Positions 40,218 through 49,759 of a stretch of DNA of 63,952 bases are shown here, one piece after another; the stretch's first letter is position 1, and the number at the start of each line of letters is the position of its first letter. The notes beneath the pieces were generated by a model. The model did no database searches and had not been told where the DNA came from. It was given only the letters and a program-made list of their open reading frames with translations. A program made the translations under genes and the position numbers. The stretch is from Bodo saltans (lineage: Eukaryota; Euglenozoa; Kinetoplastea; Eubodonida; Bodonidae), in contig CYKH01001973.1 in NCBI GenBank assembly GCA_001460835.1, positions 1 through 63,952 on the forward strand, written 5' to 3'.

Positions 40218-43193
40218 ATGAAGCCCGCCGGCAAGCAGAGAACAAGAAAACGGGGTTCTGTCGTGCCACAGGTTGTTATTCCTCTTGACCAGGGGGAGAA
40301 TCAGTGTCGTGTGTTATCTCCATCGACAGCACAACAACAACGTCTGAATATTCTTGATAACCTCGTCGCTAGCGGAATCTCCCCAGCACTTTCACAAAAA
40401 CTGCAAGATTTGTTCGGTCTTCGCTTTGAACAGCTCCAAACGTTTTGGGGCTTATACTCAGTGCTATCTGAAGAGGTTGGACTACAAGTTTCTCCAGACG
40501 AAGTACTTTCCGCGCTTGATGGACCCATCAAGCAGCGGTTGCAAAGAGACAACGACGTCTCGGTTGATGGCAATACTCACGTCGACACAATCGAAGTGTT
40601 TCGATACCTCGTGTCAACCCTCCGCTCTCAATTCCACAGCAATCCTCATCTTGGCGGTGGTGCATCCAACAGCGGGTTCGTGACGCGCCAGGCGGAACAA
40701 GAGAATGAGAGAAGAACACTCATCCAGTTAGCTCTGCTCGAAAAGATGGAGCACCGCCATCGTTTGTCGTCGTACACTGGCGGCGGAGGCCAACAGCAAG
40801 ATGACAGTGAGCTTCTCCCACCCCAAGTATCAAGCCGTCGTGGTGAAGTGGACGACGATGATGCGATGCAGCAAATTGTACGAGGGGCAGTGGCACGCTT
40901 ACGCAGCGCTTTCACGTCCAGCACCACCCCTGTGCCCCCTCCCGCACTCATGGCGAAGGCAAAGGAACAGCACCAAACAACACCACAACAGAACGAGTTT
41001 ACCGCCTCAGATGTCGAGCTTGTGTGGGAGCATCTTTTTACTCGGCGACGAGCGGATGCAGATCTTGATCGTGAAGCGAATGCGGAGACATCTGCAGTGG
41101 ATGATGTGTACAACAACCTTCCCGCAGAGCTGAGGGCATTGGTCGCAGCGGGAGGGCAAGACGCGGACTCAGACTCTGCCGCAGGATCACACGGAGATCG
41201 TCGAGGGGATTCCATGTATTTACGTGGTGGGCGATCTATCACAAGACTTGCCTCCAAAACATCCATTCGAAAAGCCTTTATGCACAGCTTGGATTTCTCC
41301 AAGACAAAAAGCGACGATGAAACTTCGTTTGGGTCCCCTCGGGGAGAAGATTCATTCGGGTTTAGCGCCACCATCGTCCTTGATGGAGACGAGGCTCATG
41401 GTGACGCATCGCTCGGTGGTGGTGTGGACTCCCCTCAGAATCACAAGAAACCACCGCCAAGCTCATTGGATGCAATTAAGCAGCTTGAGAATGCACTGGA
41501 GGCGAATGCAAGGGAATGCCAAGAAATCTTGGAAGGCCACGGAGTCATCACCGAGAGCGACGAAAATGCTGTACGATTGGCGGAAGAGGAAATGTTGAAA
41601 AAACAAGCCGCGCTGCTTGCGAGGTACCGCAGCTCGATGGTGATGTTCCAAGAGAGGAAACGCACCACAAGACTCCAATCGCTCCTTACGGCAAACAGCA
41701 CAACTGGGGACGGCAGCAGCGGCGCTGCGATGTCGCGCACCATGAGTGCGTTTGACTTTGGTGACAGGAATTCATCGGTGGATAATGCAGAGATTCGACC
41801 CTTTTTGCCTAATGATGACGCGGGTGATGGAACGACTCAAACTGGTGCACAAGAAATTCTGAACGATTCATTCGGGGCGTACGTCCCAGTGTCGAACGTA
41901 AGAAATGAAGTGCAGTCAGTGGATAACTCCCACCAGCAGTCTATGATCATGGGTGATCCGCAAATCCCTGGTGAGCAGCGGCCCCATCTTAACAACAACC
42001 ACAACAACAGCTCAACGAGCAGCAGACCTGGAAGCAGTGGAACAGCAGCGTCAGCCCTTCGACAATGGTCAACAGCAACGACAGACCTTCGACCAAACGA
42101 GCGGTCTCATAAGCCAACAGGCCATGCACCACCGTCGCAACCTTCCTCTAGCGGTGGTGAAGAAGACGATCGTCAAGGTACGCTGCGCACGAAACTTTCC
42201 AAGGTACCCAAAGCAAATCGCCGACGCAACAACGACGAGGCTCAACGAATTCGTCAACACTCTGAGATTCTTACGAAGGCGGAGAAGCAGCTTCTGCACT
42301 CGAAGCGCCTATCCACTGACGCACTCAGACGTGAATGTGTTTCGCTGCCGGTTTCCGTTCAGCAGCTCCTCCCAAGCACCGCTGCGAAAGTAGTTGAGAA
42401 GATGCGGGGAACGTCAGCTCAGCTTCCACCTCGAGCAGTCACAGCTGTGCCCGCGTCGCGTCGCACGTCTGATGTTCTTGGTCTCCCAAGGCCGCACAGC
42501 AGCCAAGGGCATCGTACCCTTGCAGAAGGAACGCCTGGGTTACGAGCCAACACACCTGCCACCCGTGTTTCCACGCCACAGTGGAGCCGGGTCAACGTCG
42601 CCCCATCGCCCCTCTCCTCCGCTATCCCTACTATCACGTGCTCTCCACCGCAGGATCATCTCACAATGCAAGTATCGGTAGCGTCTCGGGAGGAATGCGT
42701 CGTCGGTGCGCACAACAGCACGAGTTACACAATTGCCTCATCATCGGTTGCTTCATCGAGCTTCTTGCAAGTACCAGAGCGCCCAGGAACAGCGCCGCGT
42801 AAGTTGACGCCGTTCTCGCTCACTGCCGCCGCCGTTGCTGTGCCGCACGACTCAATAGAGTTTCTTCCACACACGTCCCCCACTCTCACGAGTTGCGTCT
42901 CCCCTGCCGCTCGTAGCACCATCAGCTCCATGGCCAACAGCCTCGTGCCCTCACGCTCAACCTCGCCAACCAAAGAATTGCAACACCTCCCGTGGCCTCC
43001 ATCGCCTCCCCAAGGCCAAATGGTTGCGTTGCTCCACAACAACGGGACTCACAACACATCGATATCACCACCACTATTGCAGCTAACAGACGGAAGGAAC
43101 TGGAACCGATGGCTTCAAGGTGGTGGCGACGTGACACACGCAAAGGCGGGCTTTGTGAAAGCTCATCGCCGTGCAAGTAGTGCCGCACTGTAG
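40218..43193 (+). CDS. Large mostly disordered protein, unknown
   Basis: 991 residues from ATG 40218. The N-terminal ~170 residues look ordered and helical (LDNLVASGISPALSQKLQDL, FGLRFEQLQTFWGLYSVLSE, VDTIEVFRYLVSTLRSQF), possibly a dimerisation or EF-hand-like helical domain, but no motif is clean. A coiled-coil segment is near residues 415-475 (IKQLENALEANARECQEILE, EEMLKKQAALLARYRSSMVM). The rest is rich in Ser, Thr, Asn, Gln and Pro with many SP/TP sites. No transmembrane segment. A cytoskeleton-associated scaffold would fit, but no family is recognised. Confidence 0.8.
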   Translation: MKPAGKQRTRKRGSVVPQVVIPLDQGENQCRVLSPSTAQQQRLNILDNLVASGISPALSQKLQDLFGLRFEQLQTFWGLYSVLSEEVGLQVSPDEVLSALDGPIKQRLQRDNDVSVDGNTHVDTIEVFRYLVSTLRSQFHSNPHLGGGASNSGFVTRQAEQENERRTLIQLALLEKMEHRHRLSSYTGGGGQQQDDSELLPPQVSSRRGEVDDDDAMQQIVRGAVARLRSAFTSSTTPVPPPALMAKAKEQHQTTPQQNEFTASDVELVWEHLFTRRRADADLDREANAETSAVDDVYNNLPAELRALVAAGGQDADSDSAAGSHGDRRGDSMYLRGGRSITRLASKTSIRKAFMHSLDFSKTKSDDETSFGSPRGEDSFGFSATIVLDGDEAHGDASLGGGVDSPQNHKKPPPSSLDAIKQLENALEANARECQEILEGHGVITESDENAVRLAEEEMLKKQAALLARYRSSMVMFQERKRTTRLQSLLTANSTTGDGSSGAAMSRTMSAFDFGDRNSSVDNAEIRPFLPNDDAGDGTTQTGAQEILNDSFGAYVPVSNVRNEVQSVDNSHQQSMIMGDPQIPGEQRPHLNNNHNNSSTSSRPGSSGTAASALRQWSTATTDLRPNERSHKPTGHAPPSQPSSSGGEEDDRQGTLRTKLSKVPKANRRRNNDEAQRIRQHSEILTKAEKQLLHSKRLSTDALRRECVSLPVSVQQLLPSTAAKVVEKMRGTSAQLPPRAVTAVPASRRTSDVLGLPRPHSSQGHRTLAEGTPGLRANTPATRVSTPQWSRVNVAPSPLSSAIPTITCSPPQDHLTMQVSVASREECVVGAHNSTSYTIASSSVASSSFLQVPERPGTAPRKLTPFSLTAAAVAVPHDSIEFLPHTSPTLTSCVSPAARSTISSMANSLVPSRSTSPTKELQHLPWPPSPPQGQMVALLHNNGTHNTSISPPLLQLTDGRNWNRWLQGGGDVTHAKAGFVKAHRRASSAAL

Positions 43194-43776
43194 TTCTAAC
43201 TTGTACACTTCTTTTTATTGATTCATTGCTCTCGCCCCAGTACTGTGTTTTGTTTTGTTTTGTTCACGGCAGCTCCTTCGTTCCTCTTCCTGATAAATAA
43301 CATTTATCCCCTCAGCATCCCTTGGTGATGACGTGCTTTTCTTCTTGCTGCTAGCCAAAGCCGAAGCCGGAGGAGCACCCCGCCAACGCAAAACAATGAG
43401 TTGTGCGCTCACCTATCTATGAGCACTCACAATCCATTCTCTGTTGTACGTCTTTATTGGAAGCAAACAAAAAGTTCCCCATTCCCCTTCTTTTTCGTAC
43501 GAAAAATACGCGCGTTTGTTTGTCAAATAATTATTGTTTTTCCAATTATTATTTGTGTGTGACCCCACTGGTGATTGTGTTCGACTTGGCCGCTCAGATG
43601 TTCAACCTGCTGTTGCCACGCTTTTTTGTTGTCCTTCGTGTGAACTTCCACAGCATCGCAACGTTTCTTTTTTTTCTTTTCTTTTGTAAGATATGAACCC
43701 TGTGTTTTTTTCGCTCTTGCAGTTATTCGTACTTCACAACGACAAAAGAAGGGGGAAAAACAACGAAAGAAATAAA
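43194..43776. other. Intergenic before the F-box/Kelch cluster
   Basis: Several T-rich tracts (TTTGTTTTGTTTTG near 43246, T-rich 43664-43686). Two acceptor-like AGs, at 43689-43690 and 43721-43722, precede the first Kelch gene. No gene seen. Confidence 0.5.
43704..43722 (+). promoter_or_regulatory. Putative trans-splice acceptor, Kelch gene 1
   Basis: GTTTTTTTCGCTCTTGCAG with AG at 43721-43722, 55 nt before ATG 43777; an alternative AG lies at 43689-43690. Confidence 0.5.
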
Positions 43777-45102
43777 ATGAGTGCCGCGCTGGTCTCGTCA
43801 CGCCTTCAATCACTGCCGCTGCAAGTTTTTTCGGAAATAGCAGAATTTTTAGGTGCCAAGCAAATCGGCGAGCTGAGCTTCGTTTGCCGTACTTTCAACG
43901 CGATCGTACAAAGCTGGAAAGCGGCCGAGAGTGTTAGTGGTCCATCGCAGCATCCTTTGGCCGTCTTGATGCAGCGTCGAGGGTTCTACTGGTTGCTGAA
44001 GGAGGGGCTTTACTTCAGTAAGACGTTTTCGAGCACTGCTAGTGCAGTCCAGTTAACAATTGAGGCTGGTGGCTTTGACGCTGAGGTTGCCACTGAATTG
44101 GGGGACTCAGCGCCACCCGCGATAGCAGCCGAGTCGATCATTTATGACAGATCCCATGCCGCCACGGTGATGGTGGGACGAGCAATCTACAGATTCGGTG
44201 GTCGAATTCTGAGTGGACGCTTGCGAACGCGTACTTGTTACGTCATTGATCCCGTCGCGAGGACGGCGCGATCGCTGCCCCCGATGATGGCCGTCCGAAG
44301 TGCAGCTGCGGCCGTAGCCATTGGCCACCGTATTTACATATTCGGAGGCTTTGACGGCAACTCTGAACAAAATACAATGGAAGTGTTTGATACCGTGAGT
44401 GAGTCATGGTTGCGATTCGATAGCGTGACTCATGAGTGGGGAAGGGAGGGGGAAGATGATAACTCCAACTGCTCCTCCTCCGCCGAGGTGCGAACCACAG
44501 CAACTCGATACGCTCGAATGCCGTTTGCCATTAATGAACATGCTGCGGTTGCAGTGGAACCCCACTATGTTCTGCTGCTTGGAGGGACCATTAATCGCAG
44601 CCAACCAAACGAAGAATCAACCTCGTGGGTGAAGCTGTACAACGTGAAGACGTCCCAGTGGGAACAGGACCTCCCCAGCATGCCCTACAGTCGCTTTTTA
44701 GGATGCGCAACGTACCGTGTCTGTAACGGTCATCATACTGTCACATACTGCGGAGGGAAGCCCTTACCTCAGGCGCCGTCTCGTGTTAAGGAACCTGACA
44801 CAATGACCTTATCGTGGTCTGGCGAGGGCGATGATGACGGAGTGAATGCGATGCGAGCGGCCCAATGGAACGCAACTACGTCTCAAGTCGATGGTTTAGT
44901 GCAGCTGCTCAACGCTTCTGCGGTGTTGTACAACTATTTTGATTCAAGTCGCCCTGAGATGACTCCTCTGCGTGCCATTGCCGGTACGCATGCGTACACC
45001 AGAGCATTGCGACAGGGTAAGAATGATGTTGCTGAACCTCAGTGGTGCCGTGCAAAAGCAACACCGACTGGAACGATCTTCGGCGTTTGTTGCGTGGAGT
45101 AG
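43777..45102 (+). CDS. F-box/Kelch-repeat protein, copy 1 of a tandem trio
   Basis: 441 residues from ATG 43777; the longer upstream frame is leader. An N-terminal F-box-like motif covers about residues 9-48 (LQSLPLQVFSEIAEFLGAKQ then SFVCRTFNAIVQSW). Kelch motifs follow: RAIYRFGGRILSG, RSLPPMMAVRSAAAAVAIGH, RIYIFGGFDGNSEQNTMEVF and HYVLLLGGTINRS. The end is IFGVCCVE. F-box/Kelch proteins usually act as substrate receptors of SCF (Skp1-cullin-F-box) ubiquitin ligases: the F-box binds Skp1 and the Kelch beta-propeller binds the substrate. It is homologous along its whole length to the next two genes. Substrate and whether the F-box still binds Skp1 are unknown. Confidence 0.88.
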   Translation: MSAALVSSRLQSLPLQVFSEIAEFLGAKQIGELSFVCRTFNAIVQSWKAAESVSGPSQHPLAVLMQRRGFYWLLKEGLYFSKTFSSTASAVQLTIEAGGFDAEVATELGDSAPPAIAAESIIYDRSHAATVMVGRAIYRFGGRILSGRLRTRTCYVIDPVARTARSLPPMMAVRSAAAAVAIGHRIYIFGGFDGNSEQNTMEVFDTVSESWLRFDSVTHEWGREGEDDNSNCSSSAEVRTTATRYARMPFAINEHAAVAVEPHYVLLLGGTINRSQPNEESTSWVKLYNVKTSQWEQDLPSMPYSRFLGCATYRVCNGHHTVTYCGGKPLPQAPSRVKEPDTMTLSWSGEGDDDGVNAMRAAQWNATTSQVDGLVQLLNASAVLYNYFDSSRPEMTPLRAIAGTHAYTRALRQGKNDVAEPQWCRAKATPTGTIFGVCCVE

Positions 45103-45337
45103 AGACTAACTCTAAATGCCCTTCACTATACTATTTGCTGCGAAATTCACTTGTGAATCTGTGCGAAAGAAGATTCGGAAAGTGGCGTTCAACCGTTGTA
45201 ATTTTGACTGGTAGGGAGCGAACGCGTTTTGTTGTCGTTGCTGTTGTTGTTGCAGTGCGTAGATCGTAGTGAAGTCACCACTTGAATCAATCAGGAGGAG
45301 AAGTAAACACCACGTAACAACGCTTTTCATCCCCTTA

Positions 45338-45368
<31 letters not shown>

Positions 45369-45408
45369 TTCGATCGCATTGTCGCACTCAAGTCTCACAG
45401 AAGCACAT
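45103..45408. other. Intergenic with (GTT)10 tract
   Basis: Contains GTTGCTGTTGTTGTTGCAG near 45238-45256 and a pure (GTT)10 at 45338-45367, then AG at 45391-45392 before Kelch gene 2. No gene seen. Confidence 0.6.
45338..45367. repeat. (GTT)10 microsatellite
   Basis: Ten perfect GTT units just upstream of Kelch gene 2. It may serve as the pyrimidine-rich part of the trans-splice signal. Confidence 0.95.
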
Positions 45409-46782
45409 ATGCCCCACATACTACAGCTTCCTCCCGAGGTTTTTTCTTCAACCGCTTCGTTCCTAGGTGCGAAACAAATTGTGCAGCTTCGCTCTGTTTG
45501 CCGCACGTTTAACACCGCCGTACAGGGGTGGCGAAATAACGCAGCACACCCCCTTCACCAACTCTTAAGTAGGTCTGGTGTGTATTGGCTACGACACGAT
45601 GGGGTGTTCTACACGCCAACTGTTGCTGTTATGGGCCTCGGTGTTGGATTCCGTGTAGAACTGAGTCTCGATGAGGAGCAGTTATCGAATCATTTTAGTG
45701 TTGACGAAGATCTCCACATCGGTGAAGATGTCATCGTCAACGGTCCCAGCAACATGGTGGGAAAGTTGTTGCACGCTAGGGTTCACTGCTCGACGCTCAT
45801 CGTTGGGCGCAAAATTTATCGATTCGGAGGGCGTCATGTGTCGGACGGTAGCGACGTGAGACTGCAAAGTTGCTTCTGTGTGGATCCCGTATCGTGGACT
45901 GTGAGGCCACTGCCACCGATGTCGTGTAAGCGGAGTTCGCTGGCAGCCGTTTCGATTGGGACACGCATCTACTTATTTGGTGGCTACAATGGCACACGTG
46001 AGTTGGATTCCATGGAGGTGTTTGATACTCGAACAGAATCTTGGCTCTTGTGGGATTCAGCGGCTGCTCGTTGGCGCGATAGAGCACGGTACCACAGCAG
46101 CGATGATGACAACGTCGCAACGCTAACAACACGAACCCTTTCTATGCCCTTCTCAGTCTGCGAGCACTCTGCGGTTGCAGTGGCGGAGCGGTACGTGATC
46201 CTCATGGGGGGCTGCAGGCATCGAGGCCAGGAAGGAGAGGCGTCGACTTCATCGGTTTGGTTGTTCGACACCGTCACAACAACGTGGGAACAATTGCGTG
46301 ACATGCCCTACGATCGTATTCATGGATGCGCCTCATATCGATGCATCGAAGTTTTTGATGGCAGCAACAACAACAACGAGGAGGAGAGAACGACAGGACG
46401 TCATCGTTGTCAGCACAAAGTCGTATTTTGTGGGGGGAAACCGTTGAGAGCAAAACCCAATGAATCCCCCACGCTAGTCTTGCAATGGAGCGGCGACGAT
46501 GTCCAGTCGCTGCGAGATGCTACTTGGGCTAGCAACGATGTTGCAGGCGCACAACTCACGCTGAACATCACCGCTGTGCAGTACAACTGCCATGACCCCA
46601 CCCACCCCACCCGCGCTCCTTTTCGAGTCGTGATCGGTCCCAACTCATTGACTCTTCGAAAGAATCCTGCCCCCACGACGGCACATGCCGAGTGGGGGGA
46701 TGAGGCGGAGGAGCGGGAACGATGGTATCGTGACCCTTCTCAAATTCGTGGTGCCGTATTCGGAGTGTGCTCCATCGAGTAA
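45409..46782 (+). CDS. F-box/Kelch-repeat protein, copy 2
   Basis: 457 residues from ATG 45409 (MPHILQLPPEVFSS); a TTG 30 nt upstream is in frame but not needed. The F-box-like segment is LPPEVFSSTASFLGAKQ then LRSVCRTFNTAVQGW. Kelch motifs include RKIYRFGGRHVSD, RPLPPMSCKRSSLAAVSIGT, RIYLFGGYNGTRELDSMEVF and RYVILMGGCRHRGQ. The protein ends VFGVCSIE. It aligns with copies 1 and 3 throughout, sharing the order of F-box, a GxYWLrxdGvfYt block and the propeller. An Asn/Glu run (SNNNNEEERTT) is inserted between propeller blades. Likely role: substrate receptor of an SCF ubiquitin ligase. Confidence 0.88.
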   Translation: MPHILQLPPEVFSSTASFLGAKQIVQLRSVCRTFNTAVQGWRNNAAHPLHQLLSRSGVYWLRHDGVFYTPTVAVMGLGVGFRVELSLDEEQLSNHFSVDEDLHIGEDVIVNGPSNMVGKLLHARVHCSTLIVGRKIYRFGGRHVSDGSDVRLQSCFCVDPVSWTVRPLPPMSCKRSSLAAVSIGTRIYLFGGYNGTRELDSMEVFDTRTESWLLWDSAAARWRDRARYHSSDDDNVATLTTRTLSMPFSVCEHSAVAVAERYVILMGGCRHRGQEGEASTSSVWLFDTVTTTWEQLRDMPYDRIHGCASYRCIEVFDGSNNNNEEERTTGRHRCQHKVVFCGGKPLRAKPNESPTLVLQWSGDDVQSLRDATWASNDVAGAQLTLNITAVQYNCHDPTHPTRAPFRVVIGPNSLTLRKNPAPTTAHAEWGDEAEERERWYRDPSQIRGAVFGVCSIE

Positions 46783-47128
46783 GCAAGTAAGGCTTTGGGT
46801 CTTGTTCTTTTCCCGCAACACGGCGAAGGATCTCTAGACTCATCACAGTGGCCCACTCGATGGAGACATTTTGTTGTGCATCCTACTTTGATTTCTGTAT
46901 TCGTTGCATCCCATCGTACACATATTCAATAAAGTCGCAAATTGTCGACAGCGAGTGTCAAAGATCACAAGATTTCTATTTAGAAAAAGTCTCCCTTCGG
47001 CTGACAAGAGTATACATTCGTTCCCTTGAACTTTCACTTGTTGATCAATCAAATCCGATCACTGGAATTAAGAAAGAGAAATACTTTCAACTTTTTGGAG
47101 GCATTCGCCTTGTACGAATTCCAAAAGC
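46783..47128. other. Intergenic between Kelch copies 2 and 3
   Basis: No gene seen; unlike the other Kelch gaps, no clean long pyrimidine tract is visible, only a short CTTTCAACTTTTTGGAG near 47085. Confidence 0.5.
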
Positions 47129-48442
47129 ATGTCTCTCTTGTTGCGACTACCTCCGGAAGTGTTCACTGCAGTAGCGACGTACTTGCCCATCAATGAGCTT
47201 GCGAGGTTGAGCGAAGTGTGTCGCATTTACGATGGGATCGTTCAAACGTGGATGTCTCGCAACACACACCCCTTGCACAACCTTTTCACATGCAGTGGCT
47301 ATTATTGGTTTCGAACGGATGGTGTTTTTTACACCAAAACGTTTGAGAACATACACCGGCTGGACGCGGGTGTTCGTCTTCGCGGCACAAGTTCATTTGC
47401 AGCGTGTCTCGCTGATGATACCGACGACGTGGAGGCTCTCGCGTTGCCTGGTGCTGCGGCAAACAATTTAATGGGACGGACTCATTGCCTCACCGCCGTT
47501 GTCGGCCGTACTATCTACCGATTCGGCGGCCGCACGATGACGCACGAAAATCGACTCAAGAGTTGCTTCTGTGTCGATCCGCTAGCGAGGACCATATCAC
47601 CGCTTCCTCCTTTGACAGGAAAGCGAAGTGCCGCAGCAGGGGCTGCCGTGGGATCTCGCGTTTTTATCATGGGCGGCTACGACGGCGCCTCAGAGTTGAA
47701 TACCATGGAAGTCTTTGATACGACAAAAAAAGAATGGATGATGTGGGATGGCAGTGTGTGGACAAATCCTGGGGATACACATGCACGTCCGGACGATGAT
47801 GGTGCCACTGCTGCTGCTGTTGCATCTGTGACGCGCACTCAGGTCATGCCCTTCTCCATTTGCGAACATAGCGCCACTGCAGTCGGCGATCGGTTCGTCA
47901 TGATCCTTGGTGGGTGTGAACGGCGAGGTAGACCCGATGAGAGGTCAGTTGCATCCGTGTGGTTGTTGGACACTCGCGGCAACAAGTGGATGCGGTTGTC
48001 AGATATGCCCAGCGATCGTATCCTTGGGTGCGCGGTGTACCGAGAGTTCCTGTCCGCTGATGGTGCAGTGCGCCATCTTGTTCTGTTTTACGGTGGCGAA
48101 AGTCTGAATCCTGACGAAGAGTCTGAGCAAAGTGCCACGTTTGTGCTAACCTGGCAAACCACCAGCAGGCATCGTAGCGGAGAAGAAAGAGATAAAGAAT
48201 TTCTTACTGCTGTCTCTAACGCTCAATGGGAAGTTAGCTCCATAGCTGGTGGTCGTACTGTGATGAATTCCATTGCACTGCTAACCAATACATCGACAAT
48301 GACGACGTCTCCTCCAGAGGCACAAGTCTGTGTGGTTGACGAGCATTTGGGGCTCAAGATTTGCGATCATTCGTGGACAGTTGTCTCTCAGAACCTTGTG
48401 GGAAACAACGGACACATATCAGCGGTGTGTCGTATCTCGTAA
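47129..48442 (+). CDS. F-box/Kelch-repeat protein, copy 3
   Basis: 437 residues from ATG 47129 (MSLLLRLPPEVFTAVATYLP). The F-box-like stretch continues LARLSEVCRIYDGIVQTW. Kelch motifs: RTIYRFGGRTMTH, SPLPPLTGKRSAAAGAAVGS, RVFIMGGYDGASELNTMEVF and RFVMILGGCERRGR. A GYYWFRTDGVFYTKTF block before the propeller is shared with copies 1 and 2. The end is SAVCRIS, the most diverged of the three. Same predicted role as the other copies. The trio suggests local duplication followed by divergence of the substrate-binding propeller. Confidence 0.88.
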   Translation: MSLLLRLPPEVFTAVATYLPINELARLSEVCRIYDGIVQTWMSRNTHPLHNLFTCSGYYWFRTDGVFYTKTFENIHRLDAGVRLRGTSSFAACLADDTDDVEALALPGAAANNLMGRTHCLTAVVGRTIYRFGGRTMTHENRLKSCFCVDPLARTISPLPPLTGKRSAAAGAAVGSRVFIMGGYDGASELNTMEVFDTTKKEWMMWDGSVWTNPGDTHARPDDDGATAAAVASVTRTQVMPFSICEHSATAVGDRFVMILGGCERRGRPDERSVASVWLLDTRGNKWMRLSDMPSDRILGCAVYREFLSADGAVRHLVLFYGGESLNPDEESEQSATFVLTWQTTSRHRSGEERDKEFLTAVSNAQWEVSSIAGGRTVMNSIALLTNTSTMTTSPPEAQVCVVDEHLGLKICDHSWTVVSQNLVGNNGHISAVCRIS

Positions 48443-48649
48443 ACGGACCACACGAGCTAGCATTGTCTCTTCACAAGTGACGTCTCCAACTTGCTCAAAA
48501 AAAACTCATCGTTTCTGTTTGTCTCCCATTTGCACAAAAAACCCTTGGTTATCTGTTTCTGGCCGAACTGTTTGAAATATTTCTTTTCGTTTCTTTTCCG
48601 GGGGTTCGCGGCGGGGAAAAATAGAAATTTATCGAGAAAACTCAGAAGC

Positions 48650-49255
48650 ATGACTCGTCTCCATCAGATTTCACAGATGATCATGGCAGCTGTGATCGTT
48701 ACGATGATGCTCCTTCTTCGCTCAACTGACGCAGCGTGCAGCATGGGGGCTCAGGCAAATTGCACTGCGGCTGCGTATCGTGCTGGCATCGTTGCACAAG
48801 GTTGCATTACGACGAACCGGCTCGGTGATGGTCCCGGCTGCGCTGATGACGTTTGCGCCAGCCAGGTAACTGGAGCATCGTGCGTCGTTGCGGCCCAATG
48901 TAGCCCTGTTCCGATTGGGACATTTCGATGCGCTAGCAGTCAACTCCTCTGCTGGTCATACAATCAAACGCAGTGCGCACTACGAAGCTACTGCTCATGG
49001 ACCACAACATCGAGCCCGTATTGTAACTACACAGTACCGCTGATCGCGCCTGCAGTGGCGCAGGCTGCTGCGCTCAGTGACACTTGCCCAGCGATTCACC
49101 CTGCTGTGCTGGCAATTCTCATTATCATGTTTGTCACACTGCTCATTGCCATCGGCATCGTGCTGGGTGTTGTCGTTCTGAACAAGAAAAAGCAAGATGA
49201 ATTAGAGCGTGAAGAGGAGGAAGCTGAAGCAGAAGAAGCGATCGGTCGGTTGTAA
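48650..49255 (+). CDS. Cys-rich type I membrane protein, probably surface or endomembrane
   Basis: 201 residues from ATG 48650; the longer upstream frame is T-rich leader. A signal peptide is evident (MIMAAVIVTMMLLLRSTDA). The ectodomain (~110 residues) has about 13 Cys and three N-glycosylation sequons (NCT, NQT, NYT), suggesting a disulfide-bonded secreted domain. One transmembrane helix (AVLAILIIMFVTLLIAIGIV) precedes a Lys stop-transfer (NKKKQ) and a short acidic tail (EREEEEAEAEEAIGRL). The motif CALRSYCSWTTTSSPYC hints at a repeat-type Cys module. A surface receptor-like or lysosomal protein is plausible. No family is recognised. Confidence 0.8.
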   Translation: MTRLHQISQMIMAAVIVTMMLLLRSTDAACSMGAQANCTAAAYRAGIVAQGCITTNRLGDGPGCADDVCASQVTGASCVVAAQCSPVPIGTFRCASSQLLCWSYNQTQCALRSYCSWTTTSSPYCNYTVPLIAPAVAQAAALSDTCPAIHPAVLAILIIMFVTLLIAIGIVLGVVVLNKKKQDELEREEEEAEAEEAIGRL

Positions 49256-49759
49256 TTCTTCTCTCAAAGGCATATGCGAGTGGAAAGGAAAGTTTCGCTT
49301 TTCGAATTCGGACTTTTTTCGCAAAGTGTTTCGCTTCTTCCCCATTATCCTGTTGTTGATATCGCGACTACGTGAACCGGTTGTTGTTGTTGTTGTTGTT
49401 GTTGTTGTTCTTTTCGTATCGTTATCGCTTTGTCGTGCATGATGGTGTGGGGCCACAGCGAGGTCTATTCAATCTTGCTGTGTTCCAATCATCACCTCCC
49501 TCCTCCCCTTCCCTCCCCCACCACTTCACATTCTCCTCCTCCCCTTTTTGGAACTCTCGACCCTTTGGGAACCGGTTCAACCGTGTGCACGGCACACACG
49601 GAAGAATCATCGGCCTCTCAGTACGCTACATTTCGCTCATTTTTGAAAAAAGTGAAGAAACACTTTCTGATTTATTTTTTTCTTTCGTGGTGTCACAAAT
49701 GAATTGGTGACAATTTTGTTCTTGTCGTTGTTGGTTAAAGTTGGCGTGTTTGACAAAGA
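49256..49759. other. Intergenic with second (GTT)10 tract
   Basis: Holds a pure (GTT)10 at 49380-49409, C/T-rich stretches at 49495-49560 and a T-rich tract at 49670-49690. No gene seen. Confidence 0.6.
49380..49409. repeat. (GTT)10 microsatellite
   Basis: Ten perfect GTT units, the same length and strand as the tract at 45338-45367. Confidence 0.95.
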
